DNA of 16,449 nt from Flavobacteriales bacterium UBA979. Lineage in GTDB: Bacteria; Bacteroidota; Bacteroidia; Flavobacteriales_D; Sanyastnellaceae. The notes under the pieces were generated by a model. That model did not search any database and was not told the origin of the DNA. It was given only the letters and a program-made list of their open reading frames with translations. Shown here piece by piece: positions 1 through 8,200 of the stretch. A program made the position numbers and the translations under genes. How positions within the stretch are numbered: position 1 is the first letter of the stretch; every line of letters begins with the position of its first letter. The stretch spans positions 1-16,449 of the forward strand of contig DBBR01000016.1 of assembly GCA_002292325.1 (NCBI GenBank), written 5' to 3'.

Positions 1-1
1 C

Positions 2-679
2 GCAACCGACGATGACGAATCGTGTACGTACGCCGAAGAATTCTACGATTGCGACGGCAACTGCCTGAACGATGCGGATGGTGACGGCATATGCGATGAA
101 CTAGAAGTCGCGGGCTGCACAGATCCCGAAGCAGAGAACTACAACGCCGATGCGACCGAAGACGATGGCAGCTGCTATTACTGCGACATCGAGATTGAAG
201 AAGACGCGACCACTGATGAAATCGATGGTGCTGCGACCGGATCAATTGACGTGACGATAACAGGTGGTGAGGGACCGTACGCGATTGCTTGGACGGGCCC
301 AGACAACTTCACATCGGATCAAGAGGACCTGACGGACTTGTTCGCTGGCCTTTATACGATTACTGTGACGGATGAAAATGGATGCGCCCAAGAGCTCCAA
401 GTGGAAATCGGTGCGACGACCAACTTGGGGGAGATTCCAGCGCTGCAATTCAAGCTATACCCGAATCCGACTTCTGAAACACTGTGGATCGCCGCAGCGG
501 GATGGGGTGGTTTGACCTCTGTAGTTTTGTATGATGCAGCCGGTCGGCAAATCGCAGCTGAGGCACACAACATCCAAGAGGTTATGCCACTCGACGTCAG
601 TGGGTTGGCACCTGGTTTTTACCAATTGGTTGTGCTGAATGCAGATCAGCGTGGTGTGGCTCACGTGTTGATTCAGTAA
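2..679 (+). CDS. T9SS type A sorting domain protein with SprB-like repeat (5' truncated)
   Basis: Partial gene: the reading frame is open from the left edge to TAA at 677-679, giving 225 visible residues without start or signal peptide. Visible residues 1-70 are Asp- and Cys-rich, with a CDGNC / DADGDGICD stretch (calcium-binding, thrombospondin-3-like in look) and then the GCTDPEAENYN..A..DDGSC repeat common in secreted Flavobacteriia proteins. Residues about 80-137 match a SprB-type repeat (GSIDVTITGGEGPY ... GLYTITVTDENGC). Residues about 152-225 form a type IX secretion type A C-terminal domain: LYPNPTSETL, then a VVLYDAAGRQ strand, then LAPGFYQLVV. The CTD directs export across the outer membrane and is normally removed as the protein is attached to the surface or released. 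Function depends on the missing N-terminal part, which could be an enzyme or an adhesin. The gene is convergent with the next one, 44 nt away, with no convincing terminator hairpin. Confidence 0.9.
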   Translation, partial: ATDDDESCTYAEEFYDCDGNCLNDADGDGICDELEVAGCTDPEAENYNADATEDDGSCYYCDIEIEEDATTDEIDGAATGSIDVTITGGEGPYAIAWTGPDNFTSDQEDLTDLFAGLYTITVTDENGCAQELQVEIGATTNLGEIPALQFKLYPNPTSETLWIAAAGWGGLTSVVLYDAAGRQIAAEAHNIQEVMPLDVSGLAPGFYQLVVLNADQRGVAHVLIQ

Positions 680-723
680 GAGAATTGATCGGACTCGGTT
701 GGGGCGAAGGGACCGCTTAGGTT

Positions 724-1245
724 TCAATGCTGCATGACATACCGAACGCCTGTATCGGTGTATTCTTCGAAGGCAATGACAGCGTTGCCCGTCCATCCTG
801 TGGCCTCGCTGGCCAGCCCGAGTGCTGGATAAGCCTTCATGGTGCCGAGAAGGATGCCTACGGTATTTTGATTGCATTTCCAGTCTACGAAATGCGATGG
901 TCGCTCTTCGATGTTGTGCATGCGTAAATGGTGGTTTCTGCCCATTTCCTCTAAACCCTCTGCCGCCGAAACTTTTAAGCCGGCAAAGGAGCGCAGTTCG
1001 TTTGCAGGTATGCTATCTGGGTTGTCGAAGTATACCCCTGTGAATTCTCCCGTGGGGTACAATTCTCTCAGTTCTTGGAATGCATCACCGATGGAAGTAT
1101 ACGGTCCAGTGTGGTCCATGCCAAGGAGGATGAATCCGCCTTGTTTGCCTTGCTGTACCTCAACTGATTGCCAAAGACCTTGTGAGCTGAGGTAGCCAAA
1201 TGCACAAAGTACAACTGCACTTAAGGTGATTAATACCTTTCTCAT
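724..1245 (-). CDS. membrane-anchored GyrI-like domain protein
   Basis: 173 residues from ATG at 1245. The frame stays open to a TTG at 1275, but the ATG puts a hydrophobic segment right at the N-terminus (residues 3-20, KVLITLSAVVLCAFGYL), so I chose it. The rest is soluble and looks like a GyrI/effector-binding (SOUL/GyrI-like) fold: HTGPYTSIGDAF at about 45-56 and the family hallmark VYFDNPDSIPANELR at 71-85. GyrI-like domains bind small ligands or act as inhibitors; those with an N-terminal anchor include eukaryotic TEX264. No DNA-binding domain is present, so it is not an AraC- or MerR-type regulator. It begins 30 nt after the stop of the TerB-like gene on the same strand, suggesting a two-gene operon of membrane-anchored proteins. 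Ligand and partner are unknown. The domain call is fairly sure; the role is open. Confidence 0.75.
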   Translation of the reverse strand: MRKVLITLSAVVLCAFGYLSSQGLWQSVEVQQGKQGGFILLGMDHTGPYTSIGDAFQELRELYPTGEFTGVYFDNPDSIPANELRSFAGLKVSAAEGLEEMGRNHHLRMHNIEERPSHFVDWKCNQNTVGILLGTMKAYPALGLASEATGWTGNAVIAFEEYTDTGVRYVMQH

Positions 1246-1275
1246 TGTAAGAGAGTGATTCGTATTGGGTATCAA

Positions 1276-1680
1276 TCAAATATCTAATTTGGTTTCGATG
1301 GATTTCAATGCTTCCTTTTCTTTTGCAGCTTCGTGATCATCTGCTTTCACAATCCAATTGCCAATTGTGACAATTGATTTTTTCTCCATTGTTGAATCGC
1401 TGTTTGCCACAGTCTCCAAGGCTTCTTCAAAGGATTTTTTCGATGCTTTTTGCATAACCGCTGATGGAATGAAGTCAATCACGCTCCTTTCAGCCATGGA
1501 TGCGACGCCATCCGCTTTGATCAACTCGATCATCAATCGAGCGGAAGCCTCCTTCATTTCTGGGCTCATCTTCTTCCAAGTGAGCTTGTACCGATAACTG
1601 CTCTGCCATATGTACACGCCCCAACCAATTGAAATTAAGGCTATTAAACCGACGCCGATCCACATATTTATATTCTGCAT
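1276..1680 (-). CDS. single-pass membrane protein with TerB-like helical domain
   Basis: 134 residues from ATG at 1680, TGA at 1276-1278. Residues 6-27 (MWIGVGLIALISIGWGVYIW) form one transmembrane helix, followed by a basic segment (YRYKLTWKK) that should lie in the cytoplasm. The remaining ~95 residues are helical and resemble the TerB/DjlA N-terminal fold: the first repeat has LMIELIKADGVASMAERSVID (residues 49-69, with KADG and a following Glu) and the second has WIVKADDHEAAKEKEALKSI (109-128, KADD and Glu). In TerB such Asp/Glu positions bind metal ions; here the set is incomplete, so metal binding is not assured. Upstream is AT-rich with no Shine-Dalgarno sequence. The gene diverges from the acylase gene across 134 nt and is followed after 30 nt by the GyrI-like gene. 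Membrane-tethered TerB proteins have been proposed to act in membrane stress responses; the role here is inference. Confidence 0.65.
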   Translation of the reverse strand: MQNINMWIGVGLIALISIGWGVYIWQSSYRYKLTWKKMSPEMKEASARLMIELIKADGVASMAERSVIDFIPSAVMQKASKKSFEEALETVANSDSTMEKKSIVTIGNWIVKADDHEAAKEKEALKSIETKLDI

Positions 1681-1741
1681 TTTTGTATTGGTTTTGTTAT
1701 CTCGTTCGGCAAGTTAAAATTTTTTGATGGAACTCAGTTTT

Positions 1742-1759
1742 TTGTTCTTTCAAGAACAA
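1742..1759. repeat. perfect inverted repeat between divergent genes (candidate operator)
   Basis: TTGTTCTT-TC-AAGAACAA: two perfect 8-bp arms around a 2-nt centre. It sits 62 nt upstream of the TerB-like start (1680, minus strand) and 55 nt upstream of the acylase start (1815, plus strand), just before a candidate -33 element at 1766. Because both neighbours are transcribed away from it, an operator for a dimeric repressor or activator fits better than a terminator. The 2-nt centre is too small for a stable RNA hairpin loop without opening base pairs. No regulator gene is next to it in the window. Confidence 0.45.
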
Positions 1760-1765
1760 CGGTGC

Positions 1766-1796
1766 TTTTGCGAGACGAAGTGTTAGCTTACCTTGC
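1766..1796 (+). promoter_or_regulatory. candidate Bacteroidota-type promoter of the acylase gene
   Basis: TTTTG at 1766-1770, an 18-nt spacer, then TACCTTGC at 1789-1796. This resembles the Bacteroidota primary sigma pattern TTTG / ~19 nt / TAnnTTTG, but the -7 box is imperfect, missing one T of the TTT run. The start codon at 1815 is 18 nt downstream, which leaves room for only a short leader. Position and spacing support it; the sequence match alone is weak. Confidence 0.35.
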
Positions 1797-1814
1797 AGCA
1801 AAGGCAATGCATCC

Positions 1815-4187
1815 ATGAAAAACACACTGATTGCAGCAGGTACTTTGCTGGCTTTGATCGCTATTTGTTTTGGAGTGTTCATCGCCCGCGAATGCGCACC
1901 CGAATATGCCTTTGAGCATAATACGGATTCGGTAGAGGGTGAAGTCGAAATTGTATTCGATGACATGGCTGTACCGCACATTTATGCTGCATCGGAAGCG
2001 GATGCGATGTTCGCATTGGGCTATGTACATGCTTCAGAACGCTTGTGGCAAATGGACTTGCTCCGCCGAGCCGGAGCCGGCGAATTGTCGGCCTTATTGG
2101 GTGCTGACATGGTTGAAAATGACACCTATCTGCGCACGCTCGGAATGCGGGAGGCGGCCATTCGCACGGCGATTGAATTTGAGTTGTCTGCGCCCGATCA
2201 CATTCAATTAGCCATGAATCGTTATTTGGAAGGAATCAATTCCTTCATTGCTGAAGATCGCCGTTCATTGGAGTACCTTTTGGTAGGGGAGGACCCGCGA
2301 ATGTTCACAGTGAGGGATGTTTTTTGTTCTACGGGATTCATGGCATACTCGTTTGCTATCCACTTGAAGACGGAACCCATCTTGGATTGGATGAAGCATG
2401 AACTCGAAACTGGATATTGGGCAGATTTGGCGGTCGATCAAGCTGGGTTTACCCGGATTCCTGCGGACAAAGACTCGGTGATTTCAGACATTTCAGGGCT
2501 GGCTTCTCGCGCGCACGAGCTGGATGCATTGCGGCCGGTTCCCCAGTGGTTGGGATCCAATGCTTGGGTGATAGCGCCCGATAAAACTGCTTCGGGTCAT
2601 GTGGTGTTTTGCAACGATGCCCATATGGCCTACGCTTCGCCGTCTGTATGGTACGAAGCGCACATCGTGACACCCGAAGTTGAGTACTACGGAAATCATC
2701 TGGCCGGCTTGCCTTTTCCTGCCATAGGTCATACGCGAGATCATGCTTGGGGCATTACGATGTTTGTCAACGATGACATTGATTTCTACCGAGAGACCGT
2801 CGATGGAGACCGTTACCTTCACGGCGGAGAATGGCGAGCACTGGAAGTAGTCGAGGAAACCATTGACGTCTTGGACGGTGAGCCGGTAACATTTGAATTG
2901 CGTAAAACCCACCACGGGCCATTGCTCGAAGAGGGAGTCTCGATGTGGTGGACGTATACACAGTATCCCGAAAACCGAATCCAGGAGGCGTTTTATGGGT
3001 TGTCCCGGAGTTCTGGCATCGAAGAGTTTCAGCGTCATGCGGCCATGCTGCATGCGCCGGGCGTCAACTTAATGTACGGTGATGCTCGGGGCGACATTGG
3101 ATGGTGGGCCTGTGCAAAGCTTCCCATTCGACCAGAACAAGTGGACACTAAAACCGTGATTGATGGCACAGATCCAAGCAACGATCCAATCGGATGGCAC
3201 GCGTTTGATGTCAATCCACAGCTCGTCAATCCGGCACGCGGCTTTGTCTATTCAGCAAACAACGCCCCTGAGCCGACTTTCGATAGCATCCGCTACCCCG
3301 GTCATTATTACTCAGGAAATACCCGTGCAGCCGGAATTTTCAATGCCCTTTCCGAACCTAAGAACGATTGGACCGTTTCAAAATCGCAGCAGTTGCAGTT
3401 GAACGAGCGTTCGTTGGTATACCAGGAGAATGCTGCGGCACTGGTGGCCTTGGCGCGAAGCAGCGGGATAGAAGCCGTGGAATTGGAAAACTGGGACGGT
3501 TCACATGGAGTGGATGACATGGAGCCGACCTTATATTATCGGTGGATGTACCGAACAATTGAGGGGGCTATGTTCGACGAATTTGAGCGAGCTGCCTCAG
3601 ATGGGTCGGCTGCTGACAAGTTTGAATCGTGGCACAAGACCATTGTGAGCGAAAACACATTTCCCCGGCTGCTTGCCAACGTGAATTCACCTTGGTGGGA
3701 CGATGTAAATACAGAAGAAGTTGAAACGGCCGCCGATGTTGTAGCGGTCGCATGGGAGGAAGCACGAGAAGATCTTTCATTGACGCTTGGCACGGATCCT
3801 GCTGAATGGCGTTATGGGCGACTGCACAAGGTGACCCACCGCCATGCGATGACGGATGTTCCGCTGTTAGGTGATTGGCTGAATGTGGGACCGTTTCCTT
3901 TGCCTGCCGCGAAGGATGCACTCAACAAGTATGAGTTCAAGCTCAAAGAGGCAGTAGATTACGAGGTTTTTTCCGGTGCTTCCATGCGCATTGGCATCGA
4001 CTTTGAGGACGTAGCAGCGTCAGAGAGTATTTTGCCAACGGGCCAATCGGGTAATGTGTTTAGTCCTTACTACGCCAATCAAGCGGCACTGTACCATTCA
4101 GGTCAATTCCGCAAGCAGCGTATGGATCGGGAAGACATAGCGGCAAACAAAATAGCACGTTCATTCATCCGTCCAATTGAACGATAG
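1815..4187 (+). CDS. penicillin acylase family protein (Ntn hydrolase)
   Basis: 790 residues, full family length. Residues 4-24 are a hydrophobic N-terminal segment (export signal or anchor; no acceptable lipobox). The alpha part has the family opening FDDMAVPHIYAASEADAMFALGYVHASERLWQMD. Autocleavage should occur between Gly247 and Ser248 (WLGSNAWV), making Ser248 the N-terminal nucleophile, beta-1. Counting from there, GHTRDHAWGITMFVNDDIDFY puts Asp at beta-73 and beta-76, where E. coli penicillin G acylase has calcium ligands. SANNAP supplies Asn482, and Arg504 follows 22 residues later, the spacing I recall for the oxyanion Asn and catalytic Arg of that enzyme (beta-241/263). Met is at the beta-69 oxyanion position (Ala in E. 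coli). The C-terminus has YGRLHKVTHRH and GQSGNVFSPYYANQ. It hydrolyses an amide bond in the periplasm; acyl-homoserine lactones, acyl-peptides and beta-lactams are all possible substrates. It ends 24 nt from the convergent PorP-like gene. Confidence 0.92.
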   Translation: MKNTLIAAGTLLALIAICFGVFIARECAPEYAFEHNTDSVEGEVEIVFDDMAVPHIYAASEADAMFALGYVHASERLWQMDLLRRAGAGELSALLGADMVENDTYLRTLGMREAAIRTAIEFELSAPDHIQLAMNRYLEGINSFIAEDRRSLEYLLVGEDPRMFTVRDVFCSTGFMAYSFAIHLKTEPILDWMKHELETGYWADLAVDQAGFTRIPADKDSVISDISGLASRAHELDALRPVPQWLGSNAWVIAPDKTASGHVVFCNDAHMAYASPSVWYEAHIVTPEVEYYGNHLAGLPFPAIGHTRDHAWGITMFVNDDIDFYRETVDGDRYLHGGEWRALEVVEETIDVLDGEPVTFELRKTHHGPLLEEGVSMWWTYTQYPENRIQEAFYGLSRSSGIEEFQRHAAMLHAPGVNLMYGDARGDIGWWACAKLPIRPEQVDTKTVIDGTDPSNDPIGWHAFDVNPQLVNPARGFVYSANNAPEPTFDSIRYPGHYYSGNTRAAGIFNALSEPKNDWTVSKSQQLQLNERSLVYQENAAALVALARSSGIEAVELENWDGSHGVDDMEPTLYYRWMYRTIEGAMFDEFERAASDGSAADKFESWHKTIVSENTFPRLLANVNSPWWDDVNTEEVETAADVVAVAWEEAREDLSLTLGTDPAEWRYGRLHKVTHRHAMTDVPLLGDWLNVGPFPLPAAKDALNKYEFKLKEAVDYEVFSGASMRIGIDFEDVAASESILPTGQSGNVFSPYYANQAALYHSGQFRKQRMDREDIAANKIARSFIRPIER

Positions 4188-4211
4188 TAAAATCGAACAA
4201 ATTCACGTACG

Positions 4212-5210
4212 TCAGTTCAGGTGCACCCGCATCCCGGCATTCCACCCTGACCGAATGGAAGTCAGCCCGACGGCCATTTCGGGGGCGATCCAGCAGGTCC
4301 AATTGCGTTCGAATTGACAGGAAACCACCGGTGCAAGTTGTCCAGTACTTCTGTAAATCGCACCCAGTCCGATGTGCGTTGCTGATTTGAGTTCGGTGAA
4401 TTTTGAATCTTCACCGATGGACATCGTCAACATCGTTCCGATGGACAAGAGCTGAGCGCCAGCTTGCCGCTCCATCTCCAGCCAACTCAAGTTGCGCAAG
4501 GGAAAACTCATCCCTCGAATTTCTTGCTGTCGGCTGAGCAAGACGGTATGCCGCAGAGCAAAAGGATCCGTGGAGTATCGAAAAAAACCTTGGTTAACAG
4601 GGGCATGCAGCGCACGATAGACGGCAGAGAATTGAAGGGTTTGGTAGCCCAGTTCGATTCCAGTTTCCAGGTAATTCACTGCGCCCATGGCAGAGGATTC
4701 GCCTGACTCCGCCAACTCAGGTGCAACGGGATTTAACAGGTATTGACTGTCCCATATCCCGTTGTTTCGCCAGGTTCTCCGGCCATATCCCAAGTGAAGG
4801 GCGGCTGAAAAGAAACGATTCTTCGCCAATCGAACCTTCTTGTAAGCCCCAGCCACGATGCGAAGCCGTTGCAATGACTCGCCTTCTCGGTCGTCCTCCA
4901 ATTGTCCTGTCCATCCGGCTTCCCCTCCTCCAGATCGCTCAGGGATGGCATATGTTAGATGCAACCGCGAGGTCTGGAAGGGACTGTTGACCAATCCCAA
5001 ATCGATGTTTCGGTGCGATAAATCTACCGTGAGTTTGGGAAGGAGGGATTGCTGAAATCCACTCAATGCGCGAGCAGAGACCGCTTGTCCAGCAGACCAA
5101 CGCGCTGGAATCAGGCACGAAAGCGCATCTTGACCTTGCATGCTCAATGAGCAAAACGAGAGGAGCAGGGCCAATGCTCCATGCCGAAGATCAACGAACA
5201 AGCGTGACAT
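4212..5210 (-). CDS. PorP/SprF-like outer-membrane protein, last gene of the seven-gene operon
   Basis: 332 residues from ATG at 5210; further in-frame ATGs lie upstream at 5222 and 5237. I chose 5210 because it gives a standard signal peptide (SRLFVDLRHG, then ALALLLSFCSLSMQGQ with cleavage near GQ). The mature protein is a run of short amphipathic strands ending in an aromatic- and Trp-bearing strand (WNAGMRVHLN), as expected of an outer-membrane beta-barrel. Segments such as LHLTYAIPE, AVYRALHAPVNQGFF and LGYGRRTWRNNGIWD fit the PorP/SprF family, but the usual N-terminal YM.N..L.NPA..G motif is not obvious, so this is a divergent member. It overlaps the giant type B CTD gene by 20 nt. Genes of this family typically sit right beside type B CTD cargo genes and are needed for secretion or surface attachment of that cargo, as SprF is for SprB. 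Context carries about half of this call. Confidence 0.65.
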   Translation of the reverse strand: MSRLFVDLRHGALALLLSFCSLSMQGQDALSCLIPARWSAGQAVSARALSGFQQSLLPKLTVDLSHRNIDLGLVNSPFQTSRLHLTYAIPERSGGGEAGWTGQLEDDREGESLQRLRIVAGAYKKVRLAKNRFFSAALHLGYGRRTWRNNGIWDSQYLLNPVAPELAESGESSAMGAVNYLETGIELGYQTLQFSAVYRALHAPVNQGFFRYSTDPFALRHTVLLSRQQEIRGMSFPLRNLSWLEMERQAGAQLLSIGTMLTMSIGEDSKFTELKSATHIGLGAIYRSTGQLAPVVSCQFERNWTCWIAPEMAVGLTSIRSGWNAGMRVHLN

Positions 5211-8200
5211 GTTGCATTGCATTGATTCGCGTTCCATCTTGAAAGTCAAGAATTAATTTCACAGCATAGACTGCGGAAGGTGCAGGCCGGTTTCGCCATT
5301 GGCCATCCCATCCATTCGCTGGATCATTGGATTGCCAAACCAATTCTCCCCAGCGGTTGTAAACCGTCATTTCAAAATCGTCCAAGGGCTCGGAGCGTAC
5401 GACCAGCATGTCGTTCAAAAGATCTCCATTGGGTGAGAATTGATCGGCCAAGAACCAATTGACAGGAGCGTGAATGCAAATGTGTGCCGTGTCGGTTGAA
5501 ATGCACCCTCCCTCGTTTTCAATCTGAAGGAATGCAGTGTACTCTCCAGGCTGCTCTGGCATCCAGGTGGGGGTCGAATTTCCGGTATACGGAGCTCCCC
5601 AGACTTCTGTTCCTGCGCCATTGATCGTCGATTCCGCGATTCTCCACCAACCCGACGTCGCAAATTGGCTGTAATCAATCAGTTGCAATGGCAAGAAATC
5701 CCATGCAATGCATTCCGTGCCCGGATTGACTGAAAACCCTGCACTGACCGGACTGTAGGCCGGTGGTACAGCTTCTGACCCAGTCGTGCAACCGTGTTCT
5801 AACTGATTTAACTGCCAGGGAATTTGGTCGCCAGCTGCTCCATTCAACACCCATTGGCTGGTATCCGCATTGACCCAATCGGCATCCACAAATTGCCCGT
5901 CCCACCACAAACCATAACCGGGCGTGCTGGAGGTAAATAACACGCTTGAAGGAGCTCCAAAGCACAGCGTATCGCCCAATTCCAGGGCATAGACAGCAGC
6001 GGGAATGGCTTCAATCCAGACGGAATCTTGCACTGGATCTGAACATCCGTCCATGGCCGTGACCACCAAATATCCACTGGAGTCGCTTACGTACGTTGTC
6101 GTTGCAATTTCAAATCCATCATTTGACCAAGACCAGGTTGGTAAAACATCGGGTAACCGTCCGCCCCATGCCTCTGCTTGAGCCGTGGTCGCTGTGCCCG
6201 GGCACAGGGTTGAGTCGTTGACACTCAGCGAAACACTCAACGGTGGAAGCATCGCAAAGGTGACCGTGTCTTCGGACAAACACGCCGCTCCGTTCCACTG
6301 GATTGTCAACGTATGCAATCCTGTGTCAAGGCTGGATATCCACAGGTCAGTCATCGGCTCGTCATCCAAGGTCCATGAGGTTCCCGTGGCGGGAAAAAGA
6401 TTTGGATCCCATGCCTGGTCCTGGTAGCACCAAATGGATTCCAAACCATTGAATGCCGCTTGTTGCCATGCTTCAACGTTGACTTGAACATCGTCAACGC
6501 ATCCCCCAGGTGCCGTCCAACTCACGTCTTGCCAGCCTGACGTTGCGGCACTGGGCGTGAGCACACCGGTCGTTCCATTCACGCCGCTTCCGTTCCACCA
6601 TCCACCCATGGGCCAATCTTCATCCGCCAAGTCCAAAGGTTCAGCATCGCTGCATACGACTACCGGTTCCAAGTTGAGTTCTGAGGGGAAAACCTCGAGT
6701 TGCAGCGCGTCCGAGCACGTATTGGCAGTGAAGGTCAATGTATAAAGACCCGGTGGTACTTCATCGGGGTGCAGGCTCCAATCGCACCAGGAACTCACGC
6801 TCAGGCCTACGCTTGATCCGGCACCGGCCACGACAGGGGTAATTCCAGCACCGGGCCAATCCCCGTTCCATGTCCCACACCAAGGGACTGCGGAGATGGT
6901 TGCGTCATGCAGATCTACCGAAGGAGCACCGTCGCAAGTTTCAAATACAGAGGCAACGTCTGTGGTGATGTTGTGGGCGATTAACGTGTCGGGGCAGCCA
7001 TTCGAAGCGGTGTAAACCAGTGTCTGTCCCCATCCTTCGGGGGCATTTCCGGGATTGAACCATCCATTGGTGGCGATTCCAGGTCCCGTCCAACTGCCGC
7101 CCACAGGGGCTGCATCTGGAGCAGGAAAAAATGGGGCTTGTTCGGGGCAACTCGTGAAGGATTCCACACCGATATCAATGGCCAGGATGTTGGCCTCCGC
7201 GAGTTGATTGCATCCCACCAATTGGTAAAGCCACGTGGTGGGACCCGGTGCAATGGATTCCGGTTCAAACCCCTCTTCATTCGCTCCGGGTCCCGTCCAG
7301 TATCCAATGGTATTCATCGCAGGGAATTGCTGCCAACCCGCTGTTTGACAGATGTTTCCAAGATCAACGGGTGGCTGGTCGGGGACCACTTCCACTTCGA
7401 TCGTGTCAGCGCACCCGCCTGAGGCGTAAATCAATTCAAAAACACCCATGGAATCCGGAGTGAATAGGCCGGCTGGAGTGCTGTATCCAAGCCAAGTTGC
7501 AGGAAGGTTGGAGGCGCCCATGAGCGCAACGGGATCACCCCCCAAGCAGGTACTCAAGTCCAACCCTGCTTCGACGTATTGCATGGAGATCACGGTATCG
7601 AGCGTGCAGCCTTCTGCAGTTGTATAGGTCAAGGGTTGAACGGGTGGATTGGTGCCATTTGATGCGGCTGATATACCGGCTGTACCGGCGTCTAACCACC
7701 AAGTTTCGTCTTCTAAATAGGTGGGCCCATCCCATGTTCCTCCGCTCGGATTGACGATCAATTCCACATCTCCACTCGCGCTGCAGATCGGTTCCTCCAA
7801 CAGGCTGCCGAAGACAATGGATTGTGCTGCAACTGCAATCATCAGCGTTTCGTTCAATCCATTTAGAGGCTGTTCGACCATCAATTCCAACGTGACGGAA
7901 TCAGCATCCTGAAAACAAACTGAGATGCCCGCAGCAACGCCGTCAGGTAATTCGTTTGAAGGGATGGGCGTACCGGTTGATCCAACACTCCACTGAATCA
8001 GATGCTCCAAACACCCCGCTGGCTGCCAAAATACGTTCACACATTCGCCAATGCATTCGGTGCCTTCGATGGTCCAAGTTCCTTGAATGGGACAGGCTGC
8101 GAGGCTCGCCGAAAAGGGGACTTCAAACACATGCAGTGAATCGCATGCATCGCGCATTCCCAACGGAACCATAAGTTCCCAACTGCAATTGCCTGTCATC

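Noticed and set aside
696..715. CGGT...ACCG hairpin between the first two convergent genes as a terminator
   Set aside because: Only a 4-bp stem with a 12-nt loop and no T-run.
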